This document shows positions 46,697-59,396 of a stretch of 64,000 bases of DNA, piece after piece; positions within the stretch are counted from its first letter, which is position 1, and each line of letters begins with the position of its first letter. The stretch spans positions 6,083,501 to 6,147,500 of the forward strand of contig NC_045142.1 in assembly GCF_008831285.2 (NCBI RefSeq), written 5' to 3'. The notes under the pieces are model-generated. The model searched no databases. It worked only from the letters and a program-made list of their open reading frames with translations, and was not told the origin of the DNA. The translations under genes were made by a program, and so were the position numbers. This DNA comes from Nymphaea colorata. Its lineage: Eukaryota; Streptophyta; Magnoliopsida; Nymphaeales; Nymphaeaceae.

Positions 46697-49600
46697 TCTT
46701 TCTTGTTCACTCTCGTAGTTAATTGTTGGGAATTCGATCGTACCCATTTATTCTTCGTCTGCTCCTCAACAGCTTCTTGCTTTTCTGAAGAAACAGAGCC
46801 ACCATTGGTTGGACATGTAAAAAATGCTTGAGATTATTCTTTTTTGAACAATGCAACATGGCACTGACCACTCTCATTATCTCTGAAATGGGTGTCCGGG
46901 TTTCCGTTTTTGTATTATGGAGATAAGGAACTGTTGTTTCAGAGGTCTTAAGCTCCTCCTACCGTTCCAGGTTATAGTTGGTGTCATAATTCGATTTCCA
47001 AAGCATGATTTGCCTCATTACTTATGTGGTTTATTTTATTGGTTGCATCACAATTCATAAGAAAAACTAAAAGAGTAACCTCCATAGCTTAACATGAATT
47101 GTATTATGGAAATAAGGAACTGTTGTTTGATAGATCTTAAACTCCTCCTACTGTTCCAGGTTATAGTTGGTGTCATAATCGTGCGCTCCGTTCTGATATT
47201 CATGGTTTCAAACCTGCAGATTGGTTGATCTTCCTCCCGTCAACTTAAGCGAAAAAGATGTTTGTGTCAAGATGCTGGCAGCACCAATCAATCCCTCCGA
47301 CATCAATAGAATTGAAGGTGCGATTTTAAGCGTAGACACTTTTCAGAGTCGAATGGATCTTGTTTACAATTTTTTTGATCTACCATTTTTGTGTCAATAA
47401 TAGCATATATGAATTTTGCAATTTCATGGAGGTGATATATCATATATGTTGATTGTTGAGTAAGATGTTTGTACTTTATTAAATAAAATGCTTTCTTTCG
47501 CATAGGTCGTAGATGACAGGAAAATTATAATCTTCAAGGCAAATAACTTGGCAGAAGTACGATTTGCAGAAGCACTCGACAGTAGTTCTGAAATTTGGTT
47601 CTAGAGCATGCCATTCGACTTAACTGTGCAGCCATTCTTATTTTCAATTCAGATACACAATGACAAAGAGCTGAATAAAGTAGGAAGCACAGTATGGAAC
47701 TTTGTTGAAATTAAGGAAGACTTGCTTTAACTTGTAAAGTATATATGCTTTCGATATTTTGTTATATAAAAGCATATTCACTAAAATATTATGAAAAACA
47801 TATGATGGATAATTAAGTGATTAAAGATGCACAAAGGCATATCCACATTCACTGTCATGTACATATGATGCTATTTGACGCGTTTTCAGTATGGGATCTA
47901 ACATCTTGGAGCTCCTAGGTCTACTAAGACTACTTTGGTTATTTAATTGTATTACTGTGTGGTTGGAAAAAACAAAGAGTCTTTTCCTTTTAATTAATAC
48001 TTTGAGGATCTGATATGCTTTTTCAGAGTTTGACCTTTTCACTAACTAGGTGGAGGTCTCTTCCTGCAAGAGGGAGGCGCCCGGGGGTGGGGAGTGGGTG
48101 GGGTGGTCTGCCAAGCTTGTAACCAAGAAAATTTTGTTTTTATGTCATTTTTTTTACTACTGCTATTATCTATAATGCTAGAATAAGAATTTGTGAGAAA
48201 AGCCTTTAATCATGGTATGCAGTTTGAAGTTTAAACTGATAGTCCAAGACATTCAGACCCACTCTTGCAGTTATCCATTGCAAATATTTTCTTGTGTTGC
48301 ATTTCATTTTTTCAGTTTTTCTATGTAGATATATCAATGTTTTCATGTTATCGTTTGTTTATTTTGATACATCTTTTCCTTTTACATTGCTATCTTGTGT
48401 TTTTTTTTTCAGCTTTGATTTTTACTTCTAGGCTTCTAGCATTTAGGTGAAATTCTAGTTTCAAGTTGGTTCTGCTCAGATTACCCTACCTGTTGGTTTA
48501 CAAAGGAAAGCATATGGTTCTGCTTAGATATTGTAAGATCTCACAGGCTTCTGATATTATATCTTATCTTGGCTGCTGATTCCTATGTGTTTTTTAGTAT
48601 TGAATTTCCTTTGCTTTTTTCCTGCATGTCATCTTTTATTCCTTTTGCAGGTGTATATCCAATCCGGCCACCAGTACCTGCAATTGGTGGATATGAAGGG
48701 GTTGGGGAAGTATTTTCATTGGGTTCTGCCGTGAGGAACCTTTCTCCTGGTGATTGGGTGATACCTTCTCCTCCATCTTTTGGTAATGTCAGCACTGAAG
48801 TTGCCTGGTCTCCATTGTTCCATTTCTAACTCTTTTCAGTTATGCTGGCTGTCTAATGGTGTTAGGTTGGTGTTCTACTAGACGTGTGCCACAAAAATTG
48901 GCATTTTTTCTGCTATTTGTTGTTTGTACACATGACACAATATGTGATTCTTAGGGACATGGCAGAGTTATATTGTCAAGCCAGAGGATGCATGGCACAA
49001 AGTTAGAAAAGATATTCCTATGGAATATGCTGCCACAGTGACTGTAAATCCTTTGACAGCTCTCCGGATGTTGGAGGATTTTGTTGATCTCAAATCTGGT
49101 ATCACATGCTTATCTTGATCAGTTGCAGCCTACTAGATTACTTTTGTGCATCACCTTGCATCTAAAAGAGGTTCTGGAAATGTTCAGGAGATGTTATTGT
49201 ACAGAATGGCGCAACAAGTATTGTGGGTCAATGTGTTATTCAACTTGCACGGGCTAGAGGAGTCCACAGTGTTAATATTATCAGAGACAGGTGCACCATT
49301 TTATGCATGTTATGCAATCTATTCTTGACATTCTTCAGCGACATTTTGTGGGTGACAACTAGAATTAATTTTGTTTGTGTTGTGGTTTTTGCTGACCTTG
49401 CACAATCTTTTTAGTCCCTTGGACATAGGGGAACTGTTAAAATTTTCATATCTTGATGTAGACAGAATAACTTCCTGTTTCTGAATATGATTATGAGAAA
49501 GTTTAGGGTGCAGTTAACATTATATTTCTTCCAACCACTTGATCATTACATTTTGGGACTTATGATCTTGTAAATTCTCCATGTTTCAATCATATTGACA

Positions 49601-50909
49601 AGTGGTTGCATGTTACTCTTTGGTACATAATATTGCTTCCTGGCTGCTTATTACTGCATAATCTATGTTCTGTATATAAGTAAATGTGAATCTTGCTTGA
49701 TTGTTGTTTAAAGTTTAACAAAATCCAGATCCGTGGCTAGGGCCATGCACGGCATCTTTCATTACCGTTATTGCTGGTTTCAGTTTTCCCTTTATTTTGT
49801 TTTAGTGGGCAGCAACCGTTACATGTATAGTGAAATGCATATTACCTTCAGGACCTTCAAAAAATTGTTTTTAGTTCTTTGTTTTTTATTATTATTGCTT
49901 CCAACATTGTTTTGTTTGCTGGCACAGGCTTGGCGCAGATCAAGTGATAAAGAAACTGAAAGAGCTTGGTGCAAATGAGGTTTACACTGAAAGCGATTTG
50001 CAACTGAAGGACATCAAGGCTTTTTTGGTAGAATTGCTTGCTCTTACTGAGATTCACTAGTGTAGGCGAGACCTTGTTAACGTTCTGTTGTATCCTTGAG
50101 CTTTTGGGGGCTCTGCCTGTTTAATTCGTTTCCTCATATCCCTGAACATTTTTGGGACTCTGCCATCTAGTTTTTTGTTAATTTATCTCCACTAATAAGA
50201 TACTATATTTGTTGCATCTGAAGTATCTTTTGTTTGTGTCATACTTCTAGCGTGGCCTTCCTGAACCCGTATTAGGTTTCAACTGTATTGGTGGAAATGC
50301 TGCCAGTTTGGTGCTTAAGTTATTGAGGTGAGAGGCTTCCTTAATTAAGATGTGATTCCATATTAATTGTTGCTTTCAACAGATTAATACAAGATTTGAC
50401 TTTCCACAGGCATGGAGGGACTATGGTGACTTATGGTGGCATGTCTAAGAAGCCAGTCACTGTTTCCACTTCATCTTTCATTTTTAAGGTGAATCTGAGG
50501 ACAATTTTTTTCTAGTCATGTCAGCCGTTAATGGTCAACTACCAGACCTTTTATTTTCTTTAAAAAGAGATCATGTTCTTATTGTGCTGGGTTGTAACAG
50601 GATCTTGCACTCCGTGGCTTTTGGTTGCAAAGGTGGATGACTTCAGACAAGGCAAAGGAATGCAGGGTAATGATTGATTATCTGTTGAGCTTAGTGAAGG
50701 ATGGGCAATTGAAATACGAGTATGTCTCTCATTCTACAACCCTGCCACCAAGTTTATTACTACTTATTTTAGTGTTGGATTGTTCTGTAATCATATGTGC
50801 ACTTTTTTTCAGGCTGCAAATGGTTCCGTTTGAGAGTTTTGATCTGGCTTTTTCCAGGGCACTAGGGAAACATGGGAGTCATCCAAAACAGGTTCTGAAA
50901 TTTCACTAA
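46444..50909 (+). CDS. MECR: Enoyl-[acyl-carrier-protein] reductase, mitochondrial (MECR type)
   Basis: Ten exons in one frame encode 386 aa: 46444-46655, 47220-47317, 48651-48782, 48955-49098, 49188-49290, 49928-50027, 50251-50327, 50410-50488, 50601-50719 and 50813-50909. The enzyme reduces trans-2-enoyl-ACP with NADPH in mitochondrial fatty-acid synthesis, supplying lipoic acid precursors. An Arg/Ser-rich N-terminus fits a transit peptide. Next come NPSDINRIEGVYP with the likely catalytic Tyr106, GYEGVGEV, VIPSPPSFGTW, the NADPH-binding NGATSIVGQ, FNCIGGNAASLV, VTYGGMSKKPV and a C-terminal HPKQVLKF. No zinc-site cysteines are seen, as usual for this branch of the MDR superfamily. The first ATG in the frame is used; upstream in-frame codons offer only GTG. 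It converges with the HAD gene. Confidence 0.95.
46658..46690. repeat. (CT)n microsatellite at the MECR exon 1 donor
   Basis: The donor CAG|GTT at 46656 is followed immediately by about 16 CT units. Confidence 0.95.
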
Positions 50910-53125
50910 GGCGTGTAAATGTCACTTTCGAATATAAAATATGCTGCTTTACCAAGAGAATTCAATAACTTCTTTCAGCCTTGAATAATATTTTAGATGT
51001 GCTACTGTATTCTCTATTGTTCAGTAATTGGGCTGAATTGGCTTGAATCGGCTAGAGATCGGTGGATTCAAGCTGAATTGGTTGTTTGCTGTCACTTTTC
51101 ATCACGCTTTTTAATATAGAGCAATTGGGTCTTAAGTCATTAGGGTTGGCGTTTCAGTCCCCTATGACACTAAAACTAATTAACTAAAATTGGTTTTTTT
51201 TTTTCAAGTATGAATGTGGAAAATGACAGCACAAGCTGAAAAAACCATGCCATATTCATTATTTAAGTTTCTTTCTTTTATTGAAAAGATGGGGAAATTG
51301 CCTTCTCAAAAAGAATGTATAGATAATTATAAGGAAAGAAAGAGAGAGTGAGGGGGTAAGAGCCTCGTCTTTTACAACAAATTTTTCTGTTTTATATTAA
51401 AATGTTATTGTTAAGGTAGTATTGTGACTATTTATTTATTTAAAGTGTTTACTTTTTTAAACGATTTTTTACTGTTTTTAAACATTTTAAATTCAAAATA
51501 ACATTTTTAATCTCTCTTATTCACAAACGATTCCGATTCGATTCAGCCAATTCATTGATGATTTTGTCAACATTGCCGTCGTTTTCCTAAGACTCTGAGA
51601 CCAGGTTGACCTCGGCTAGCGGTCTGTAGATTTTGTACAGGGATTCTGTTCTTATGAAAATGGTCATCTTCCGAGCTAATTCAAGTACACAGCCAGTTCT
51701 GAATTAGAGCATGAAGCTGTCTATTATCTGTTAGAGCAATGTCAGACCATGAAACTCAGACATCAAGGTAGCTCATTACCGGAGAACGGCTGCTTGGGGG
51801 TTAGGCCCCCAAACCTTTTATTGCCAAAAAATTGGGAGAACTAAGTACAACAAAAATTGGGAGAACTAAGTACAACAAAAATTGGGATCAACAAGAGATC
51901 CTATTCCAATGATGACAAGCTTTGGAAACATCCCAGTCAGATGACTGCTGGGACCAAAATAATCTATAGCTGGAGACGTGTTAAAAAGAAGCTGGCCTAG
52001 CCCGAGAAAGACGAATGCAACTACTTTCTGCGACAACAGCAAAGTGGCCTTCAAATTGTTTCATGGCTTCCATCATTAACTGTCAAGCAACAACTTCCAT
52101 TCACTACTGTTGGAAGAAATCAGTATCCTGTACATGGTCACAACAAGCCCATAAGCCGCCTCAAGGCTTAAGGCTACATCACGAACTTTGTCATTGCAGT
52201 CTCAGCCCGCAGCTCCCCAAATAAAAATGCCTGACACATGCTTAAGTTGTCATACCACCACCTTAATTCCTGAACTCCTTCAAGGTTTTCAAGGATTCTT
52301 GTCAACCTATAAGTTTTAATGGATTATCAGCCTTAAGTTGTTATATCATCCGGCTGAATGGTGTGATGTATTGAAGATTATAACTGTTGCTACCATCTGC
52401 TCCTAAGCTAGGACTTGCATTATTGCATACTTGGAATGCGTCATGGCCATTATAAAGGTGGTCATGGCCGGGCTCCCATCACTCTCTTGAGAAAGTTGAC
52501 CGCAGACTCTATAACCAGTGTTGTCAGAGTTGGCTAAAATAAGTGGCAAACCGATTCAGTTCAATCGCCAATTTCAAGGATACCACATGCTATGTTTGAA
52601 TGATTTTTTTAATATTTTAATTTTTTTATTAATCATTTTTAATATATTTTCTGTATACTTTTTAAAAAATGTTTTAGACATTTTAACTAATTTACAACTG
52701 ATTCACCTGAATCTGCATCGGCGGATTCACCCAATCGGTAAGCTCACCAATTCGGGTTCGTGAACCGATTTAATTAACGCTGGTCCTAACCATCTTAAGA
52801 CTGGTATAATGTCTATACATTAATGGGTCCTGAAATTAGCAGTTATGTGCAAAAACTGAAATGCATTTTCTGACCTAAGCCTTTGGTGACTAGATCCATG
52901 CAAGGAAATATTTGAGCAACATACAGTATGGGCTTCCCGGACATCTGATGATAATCACAATTAGCAGAAATAGCCGGTTAACCATTCTTGCATTCAACCA
53001 ATTGCCATCGTCAGAGTTCCTCCAAGGATGGTTGCTTAACATAATACAAAATTTTTTCTCCATTGGAAGAGAAGATAAAAACAATGAGTAGCAAAACGGC
53101 GATGATAAAATTGCCATGCTTACAG
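50910..53125. other. Convergent MECR-HAD intergenic region
   Basis: Both 3' UTRs lie here. A 25-bp unit (CAAAAATTGGGAGAACTAAG...) is repeated about 2.4 times at 51825-51887. A MITE-like element lies at 52516-52782. At 51023-51577 another AT-rich repeat with GAATTGGCTTGAATCGGC motifs ends in TTTGTCAACATTG, resembling the terminus of the 20484 element. No gene was seen. Confidence 0.55.
52516..52782. mobile_element. Possible MITE with CAGTGTT-type ends
   Basis: The left end CAGTGTTGTCAGAGTTGG and right end TTAATTAACGCTG form a short imperfect inverted repeat. Inner palindromic motifs (ACCGATT, CAATCGG) recur. Flanking 8-mers agree at only half their positions, so the boundaries are not proven. 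A similar left end, CAGTGCTGTCAAGGCGCC, lies at about 16990 without a visible partner. Confidence 0.45.
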
Positions 53126-56100
53126 TCACACGAAGCCTTCCTGCCTCAATATGTAATCTACGGCGTCTCCAACATTATCAACTACCTACAAAAACACGAA
53201 GAGTTTGGGATTTGAAAGCTATTGCCTATGGAAAAGAAGAAACGGGAAAAAGAAAAATCGATCTTTAACTCACGAGATCTGCTGGGAACTGGGGATCGTT
53301 CTCTTTTCCCTTGAAAACTCCTGTCCTTGTCAAAATACTAAACCAAGGGTGACCAGCCTGAACAAAGAATCATGAATGTTACTTTCATAATTGCAAAAAC
53401 AAAAGGCAATCGGCAGTCCTGATGTCCAAATAGTACTCTATCAGGATAAATGAAGAATTGAACAACTCATAAGATTGCTGAATTGATCATTTGCTATTGC
53501 AAAACTTCCGTACATTTGAAGCAAGGTGGCTGTTCTATCATGAACCAGATGAGCATCATTCAGCACTTTCTTAGTGGCAGAGGCACATGGGGCTTATGTA
53601 GGCAATGTCAGCCTGTGTGGCAACACAGACCCATAAAAACTACTTATTTACATAATATCTCATAGTACATATTATTAGCTAAATTACATATCACTGCCCC
53701 TCAGTCATTGAATTTTGAAGGGTGGATCCCTCAGCCAGAAATTTCTGGCTGCGCCACTGATTAACCCAATTAGGATGTTACAAATGGCCAGAGTTCTGTG
53801 ACACAACTGACATGTCACTGTTTCATGGATTGACTATTTCAGAAAAAATTATAGTGAAACACAAAATAAAATTACATGATACACTAACCTGCCGTGCTCC
53901 ACTGATGTCCACTGCCGGGTTATCCCCCACCATGTATATAGTTTTGAATAAATGAGTTCCAGTGATGGTACTGTTTCCCTTATATGGCTCCACATTAGGA
54001 CAACATGGAAGATGACTTAATATGTTTTCTGCATTTCTGAAAACAGATGGATTTGGCTTCCCAAAGCATGTGTACTCAAGAGCATTATCATGAATTCTGC
54101 ACATTATAGGTAACCGGTTTCAAGCTCAAAAGGAGGGAAGCATATGAAAAATTTCTTGTACCCTATGTTTGCATCACAGGAACTTGCCTATTGAAAATGG
54201 CCTCAAGTGCTATGCGATAAGCACCCATTCCAAGACGATTTGTAGGAAACACAGCCTGCATCCAGTCGACGAAGAAAAGAGACGCTTTAAATAACGGGTA
54301 AGAATTAATGGAAACCTATCTAGCTTGCAAAGTTGACTAACCTGGTACTCAAGATCATCATTTGCAAAAAAAAGAGGAGGCTGGTGGGAGTTTTCTCTGC
54401 CAGGCAGACCTCCAGATCTTAAAACATCACACAGTACCTGCAATTTTCATGTGGTTCAATTTGGTTTAGAATATGGTACTTCTGTTAAACAGCATAAGGC
54501 CCCCATAACATTGTGCATATTTGTCTCAATATCACGAATACCTCAGTAATCAGTATGATGTTATCCAAGCTACATAGTGTTTACAAGTGCAGATTAAGTA
54601 GTAATTTAATGAAGTTCCAGATAATACACAGCAAGGAATCAAACTCCTAAAAGAAAAAGGTAAAGTAAGTTAATCATGTCCTTATGCACCTACTAGATAT
54701 GGATGCATTTTTCCCATCAGAGAAACTTTTGAAGGCATAGTTGGACGTCAAATTAACAAAAACTCTTACAAAGTAATGTATTCTAATTTTGGAACACGGA
54801 ATGAATCACAAATTTTAAGCATCTTCTACTTACAGACTAGGAATCACTTTTTATGGATTAATATCCTAAATTTCATTAAGAATGAGACAGCAGAAAAAAA
54901 TTTCGGACAGTTCTATACTCTGAAAAACAAAGCTTCAGAAAATGCTGGCCAGCTTTCTTTATTTAAGTTTCAGAGCAACACGACTGGATTAAGACAACCA
55001 TTGTATAAGCTCTCACATCTCCATCATGTAATTTGATTGCAGAAAGTTGCAAATACATAACATATCTTTACCAATAAGATACACATATCCGCTTTACATC
55101 CACAATTGTACAATGGTAAAACAGCGTGACACAGAGTAGTTGCAGAACCTGGATATCCCTGCCCCAATCAACAGGGTCACTAACAACAAATGCAGCTTCC
55201 ACTCTTTCTGAAAAAACATTCCTCGTATGAGGTGGTTTACATGGTTCTTTTTCTCCCTTATCGATCATGCTCCTGGTTTTCCATGTTTTATATGGGGATA
55301 AGGGATCTATGCCATCAAAGTATGATGCATACTCATCGATTGAAAGAACATTTCTGAAAATAGAAATTGAGAAAAATCAAAATAATGGAAATACCAATAT
55401 AACAGAAATACATATGATGCATAGAAGGAAAAAATATAATAATAATAGTAATAACATGAACTCAAGAGCATAAATGCATAGTTGACCTACTTGAAACCGT
55501 ACTCAAGCATAACATCTGCTGGTTCTCCTTTTCCCACGGCAATGACTAGACCTTCTTTAAACCTGAGCAGGCTCATCCATTAATTTCACGAAACTACATA
55601 TGGAAAATATGTTCTATGCCGATATAGATAATATTCCAAATGTGGCCAACCGTGAATAATTAGAAAAACTTTGATAACATAACCATCAAACTTGCCTATT
55701 TGCAAGATCTTTGAAAGGTGTATGACCCTGTAAAACCTGCATCAGGAAAAGAGGCCAAGAAGGATCTGCAATCTACAATCAAATTCTGAAGAAAAAGCGG
55801 GACATACAGAAACTTTTAAAAGAGACATATAAGTATAAATGCCAACTACATAAGATGTTCAATTGTGGTGGAAGATTTCCAAAATAAATGGCATGACCCT
55901 TCGCTGTTGATAAGCTCAGGAATGCTACCAGTATAATCTTCCTCAAGGTACTTTAATACAAAGAACCATTTCCTAATAAGACTAATATTGAAGAAACGCC
56001 TAAATAAAAAGCATCTTACATGTCATAACAAAGAGGGCCACTAGTCTGTTCACTTTTTAACCCCATCTAGTAGTTCTCAAGATAAACTCTGTTCTGAATA

Positions 56101-59100
56101 AAAAATCAAAATATTCTCTTTCCATTCCTTTTGCATTTTTTTCCATTGATCCTTCTTGATTTAGGTCCCCCCCTTCATGCTTTTATTTTTCAGTTAACAA
56201 GTAAAATGTTTTTCTTTTCCCGTATCTCCTTATTCAACCACTTGAAGAAGTGCTTTCTAACAAGCTTAGCTTGCGGCAGTTCTTAATGGTCGATAGCAGT
56301 CAGAAATGAATGCACATAAGGACTTCAACTAGTGATACATACTATTGTGTATGACATAAAGCACCCAAAGAGCGTACACAGCCTGAGTAGAAACAATGAC
56401 ATGTGTTTCATGCTTAGCTTGCAAACTATCACAAAAAACTGAGCTTCAACAAGCTCTGGGTTAAGTGAGTTAATCATATGCATAGTATAAAAATTGAAAA
56501 GAGAAGGTTCAACTAAAAGTACATAATTACATAAATCTATGTCATGAAAGAGTACTTGTAAAATGGAGGTGACTAAGTTTGTAGACCTCATAAAGTGCAT
56601 ATTTCCATGCGGCAGGAAGTAAGAACCCACACACAATTACATACAAACAAAAAAAAAAAACTAAATGGTACACATATGTGTGTGTGTGTGTGTGTATATA
56701 TAATATTATAAAAATAAACTCAAAATTAACAAGATTTTATGCAGTACATATCAGAAACACTTAAGATAATCGATCACAGTTGCACATGAGAACCGCTTGT
56801 GACTGCTGACAAATATACCACAACATGAGATGCACAATGTAATGACTAATACAGCTCGGTATTTATTCCTAAATGATCCAACTAATACAACAGTCAGTAT
56901 TTGGATAATGGGCCACCCAAAATGCTACCTGCTGATGCAATATGTTAATCCCTAATTGCAAACTTAATTCCTTGGCTCTCTTTGACTCTCGAACACCACC
57001 TCCTGTCAAATAGAAAAGAAGATCCATCTCAGAATTCCTATTCCACAAAAATGTTGAAATGCTACCACAAGCTCCATTATTAGCTAATGTTGGACCTAAG
57101 ACCTGGACTTTTTTCTTATGCTCTAAATAAGAAAGACAAACAGACACGATCAGATAACCCACTTAAATTCAGAGACCAGTCTTACAAAATGTATTCAAAC
57201 TCCTTTCAAAGATTCTGTCCTCCTAGTATCTTAAATAGCTGTCATGTTGAAATTTATTCTCTAAGAAAAGCTGATAAAACTGACTCACCATTCGTTAGAA
57301 ACAAAAATGGAACCTTCAAACCACCTGCAAAAAAGGAACAAGTAGGTTAGTCTGGACCAATAGAATTATGAACAAAATGAATCTATCTGAACGGCTTTGA
57401 AGTCATTGTTTTTTGAGAAAGGGTGAGACCTGACCACCAACCTTTACAAGGGCAACACTATCGAAAAGTACAGAGGATAGAATGGCATGGCTTGACTTCA
57501 TCCAGGGTCTTCCACTTGACACTATTAACATATCCCTCTTACCACCTGCTTACACTTCTGCCTTTCTTATTTTGTCAATTTAATATCTTAAGAACTATGA
57601 GTTTTTATATTCTTTTAAAGAAAATTAACATGAAGCCTATTATTCAACACCTTGTATTTTGTTCTTTTGTCTTTTCAGTTTTGGAGTTCAAATGCATCCC
57701 CGAATTTTATATATCTTGCAAAAAAAAAAAAAACTGGCTGACAGCTGACAAGAAGGATATTGATGATCCCTGTAAAAACTAAAGATGATCTTGATTAATA
57801 ACAGCATCACTCAAGGGATGTTTAATTTACATGTAAAAAACATCCCCGTCTGAGATCTATCGTATGACTTCTTTCATCACCATTTTTATCCTACTTATTG
57901 AAGAAATTCCAAAGATCCTTTCGACGTAAATTTCCAAGATATCCATCAACCAATTATTGCTCTTTCTTTTTCAAATCTTATACATATTATGACCTTCCAA
58001 AACTACCACTGATCTCATACGATCAATTGAAAGTGACAAAAGAAAATCAAATTTCATGGCAAGAATACCACCCACAGGAACAAGTTCTCAGAAATAGTGC
58101 AATCACAGTAGTCAAAACTGAAAAGCACAACACCTGGGCTCTGAGAAACCCTGTTTGTGACTAGGCTATAGTACCCAGGCAGGGACATCGGCCGGCTAAG
58201 GCACCTGAGCCAGTCTGACTGCAAGCAAAATGAAAAGAACAAAGAAAAGTTAGAAAGGGTTTTCATCTCCTCCATCCCCATCATCATCAATTTTGGTTCT
58301 TCCTTCCTTTTGCTGATTATATAACATACTGTTATGCTGTATATATACTGTTATATACAGGTTTTGACTGTTAGGTATTAATTATTGTGTTGTAGGCACG
58401 TTTAATCTATTTAGATATTGTGCACCGCTTTCTGCTTTTGTAAGGTATACACTACTTGTTCATACTTGTTTCGTCCCGCCTAGTCATTTTTAAGGTCCAC
58501 CAGCAACCTAATTCTTTTCGAGTTCTGATTGTACAGTATGCAGTACATACAGGCAATGCAAAGAGATTTCAGCAACAATTGCGCACATCCTGTAGCAATA
58601 CTTTGGTCAATCTCAAATTCATCATTTTAACCGTTTAAACGACCGACATTGCACGTCCAGTTAGTTCAGGTAAATCACTGTCATATACGCCTCTCGCCAA
58701 AATTGCCATTATCCCCATTATTTCAATCTAGTGACGTTTGAAACTTTGAACTCAATCAGAACTACATCTTTAGACATCACCAATCGACCCTATCTGATCA
58801 GACAGCATCTCCTCGGCTTCAATGGATGCTCCATTCATCTGCTTCCAAAATTTCAATTCCCGAAATCTCCAACACCAATTCAACTGCCTTCAAAATTTAA
58901 TTGTCATTGAATTCCCGGACAAACTAAATCATTCTGTGAATCAAGCTGGACCAATTATCGAACACTACCAAGAAGAATGAACCCCTTGGGAACCTTTCCT
59001 TCACGACACTCGCCGAGTAACACGACCCAGACAGAAACTCCACAGAGCAACACCAGAAGAAAGAAAAGGAAAGCCCTACCGGAGTCGCTGTACAACCGTC

Positions 59101-59396
59101 TCAACGCTTCAGGAGCCCCGGCAATCGGGGTTTGCCCGCGGATAAGCACACCGTCGATGTCGAATGCAATCCCAAATGACGGCCTGCACAAAACCAAAAA
59201 AGGAGAAGGGAATAACTTAAGATTCGGCTAACGTCCTTGGGGAGAGAATTGTCGATGAAGGCGAAAGTTTGGAAGTGAGAATCTCTGGAGACCTTGGAGG
59301 AGGATAAGAGGAGAAGCAGCGGCGATGAGAAAAAGAAACGGAGGGTCGCCGTTTGCATCTGCATCGAAGAACAGCAAATGCAGAGCTGAACCTCAT
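53126..59396 (-). CDS. Mitochondrial HAD-superfamily hydrolase (CECR5/HDHD5-like)
   Basis: Twelve exons in one frame give 383 aa: 59396-59293, 59183-59080, 57324-57289, 57002-56929, 55736-55696, 55562-55491, 55353-55149, 54437-54342, 54255-54188, 54096-53889, 53357-53274 and 53185-53126. The Arg/Ser-rich N-terminus (MRFSSAFAVLRCRCKRRPS) looks like a mitochondrial transit peptide. All HAD motifs are present: FDIDGV with nucleophile D43 and D45, FLTNGG with T80, FGKPNP with K280 and GDNPAVD with D325/D330. A cap of the type in subclass IIA lies between motifs II and III. The plant family is annotated as a mitochondrial HAD hydrolase of unknown substrate. Introns after exons 5 and 9 use GC donors. 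The start was chosen because this frame joins exon 2 in phase; a longer ORF in another frame does not. Confidence 0.92.
53572..53759. mobile_element. MITE-like element in a HAD-gene intron
   Basis: Ends TAGTGGCAGAGGC and the complement of GCTGCGCCACTG form an imperfect inverted repeat resembling the CAGTGGCGGAGCC-type termini of hAT MITEs. About 188 bp, no ORF, no perfect flanking duplication found. Confidence 0.5.
56679..56702. repeat. (GT)n(AT)n microsatellite in a HAD-gene intron
   Basis: About nine GT units followed by ATATATA. Confidence 0.9.

Noticed and set aside
46279-46710. 143-aa minus-strand ORF over MECR exon 1
   Set aside because: Antisense shadow; its RE-repeat is just the CT microsatellite translated.
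59101-59364. Longer ORF starting MQMQTATL at the HAD gene 5' end
   Set aside because: It reads through the donor and intron 1 and cannot join exon 2 in phase. The overlapping frame starting at 59396 joins perfectly and gives a better transit peptide.
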